Origin: CAZTPH01 sp031552655
GTDB taxonomy: Bacteria > Pseudomonadota > Gammaproteobacteria > UBA9339
Length of the DNA stretch: 5,788 bases
Direction: 5' to 3'
Assembly (NCBI GenBank): GCA_031552655.1
Contig: JAVBML010000071.1
Location: 1-5,788, forward strand
Part shown: positions 5,633 to 5,788 of the stretch, in pieces
Layout: each line of letters starts with the position of its first letter
Numbering within the stretch: the first letter of the stretch is position 1
Notes under the pieces: model-generated
What the model saw: only the letters and a program-made list of their open reading frames with translations
Told to the model about the DNA's origin: nothing
Databases searched by the model: none
Made by a program: the position numbers and the translations under genes

Positions 5633-5788
5633 TAGTTAATACTCCCTTCCAGCTGCATTATTTGCCTCCCTATTCGCCAAATTTAAATCCCATGGAACGA
5701 TTATGGAAAATGCTACATGAGGAGGTACGGTATAATAAATATTATGGAACTTTGGCTAATTTTACTGCCGCCACCTTACATTTTTTAA
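5626..5788 (+). pseudogene. IS630-family transposase, C-terminal fragment
   Basis: The frame open from 5626 (TGA at 5623-5625 just before) to the right edge encodes VNTPFQLHYLPPYSPNLNP, then MERLWKMLHEEV, then RYNKYYGTLANF. LPPYSPNLNPxERLWK is the hallmark of IS630/Tc1-mariner-type DDE transposases (DDE_3), and the Glu in NPME is the catalytic third acidic residue. The real 5' part is cut off by the right end of the IS256 element at about 5632, so residues before LVNT are probably IS256 end sequence. The window ends before the stop. It has no start codon here and cannot be functional as it stands. Confidence 0.85.

Noticed and set aside
1..5788. CRISPR array, tRNA or rRNA genes
   Set aside because: No regularly spaced repeats, cloverleaf core or rRNA-like stretch was seen on either strand.

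Overview
This AT-rich window comes from a bacterium, with Shine-Dalgarno sequences and sigma70-type promoters. It carries a small cargo region boxed in by three damaged or partial insertion sequences. The mix (IS3, IS256 and IS630 families packed together, low GC by eye, broken transposases) is what one sees in IS-rich proteobacterial endosymbionts and intracellular bacteria such as Rickettsiales or Legionella-like organisms. The TTGACA/TATAAT promoters and strong Shine-Dalgarno sites argue against Bacteroidetes symbionts such as Cardinium or Amoebophilus. I cannot name the taxon from sequence alone.

Layout. At 1-641 is the 3' part of an IS3-family element with the catalytic half of its OrfB transposase. 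At 642-1165 is a gene-poor stretch that looks like a long structured leader. It holds a promoter, two hairpins, a tiny ORF behind a very strong ribosome site, and a 15-codon Trp/His-rich ORF. That ORF overlaps a GC-rich hairpin and the start of a 34-codon ORF. At 1166-3640 is an 824-residue ABC protein. Its C-terminal half is a YddA/ABCD-type (ABC_membrane_2-like) half-transporter with an intact ATPase. Its N-terminal quarter is an unrecognised Gly-rich hydrophobic module containing an 84-residue internal duplication. At 3672-3857 and 3991-4173 are two small genes for cysteine-rich peptides with double-glycine leaders. The second has its own near-consensus promoter. At 4275-5632 is an IS256-family element on the minus strand, whose transposase is frameshifted by a 7-bp tandem duplication. 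At the right edge (from about 5626) is the C-terminal part of an IS630-family transposase that the IS256 element appears to have interrupted.

How the genes may work together. The two peptides share the leader consensus (E-I-E-L-hydrophobic-x-G-G), the same predicted core length (39 residues) and a common cysteine frame (CxCxC, then CxxxC, then a late Cys). They follow a transporter gene, the first by only 31 bp. The simplest reading is a secreted-peptide cassette (bacteriocin-like, or a host-directed or metal-binding peptide pair) with a dedicated transporter. Two things are unusual. The transporter has no C39 leader-peptidase domain and belongs by motif to the YddA/ABCD/SbmA side of the ABC superfamily rather than to known bacteriocin exporters. 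The predicted cores are also acidic rather than cationic. Neither processing nor transport direction can be settled from this window.
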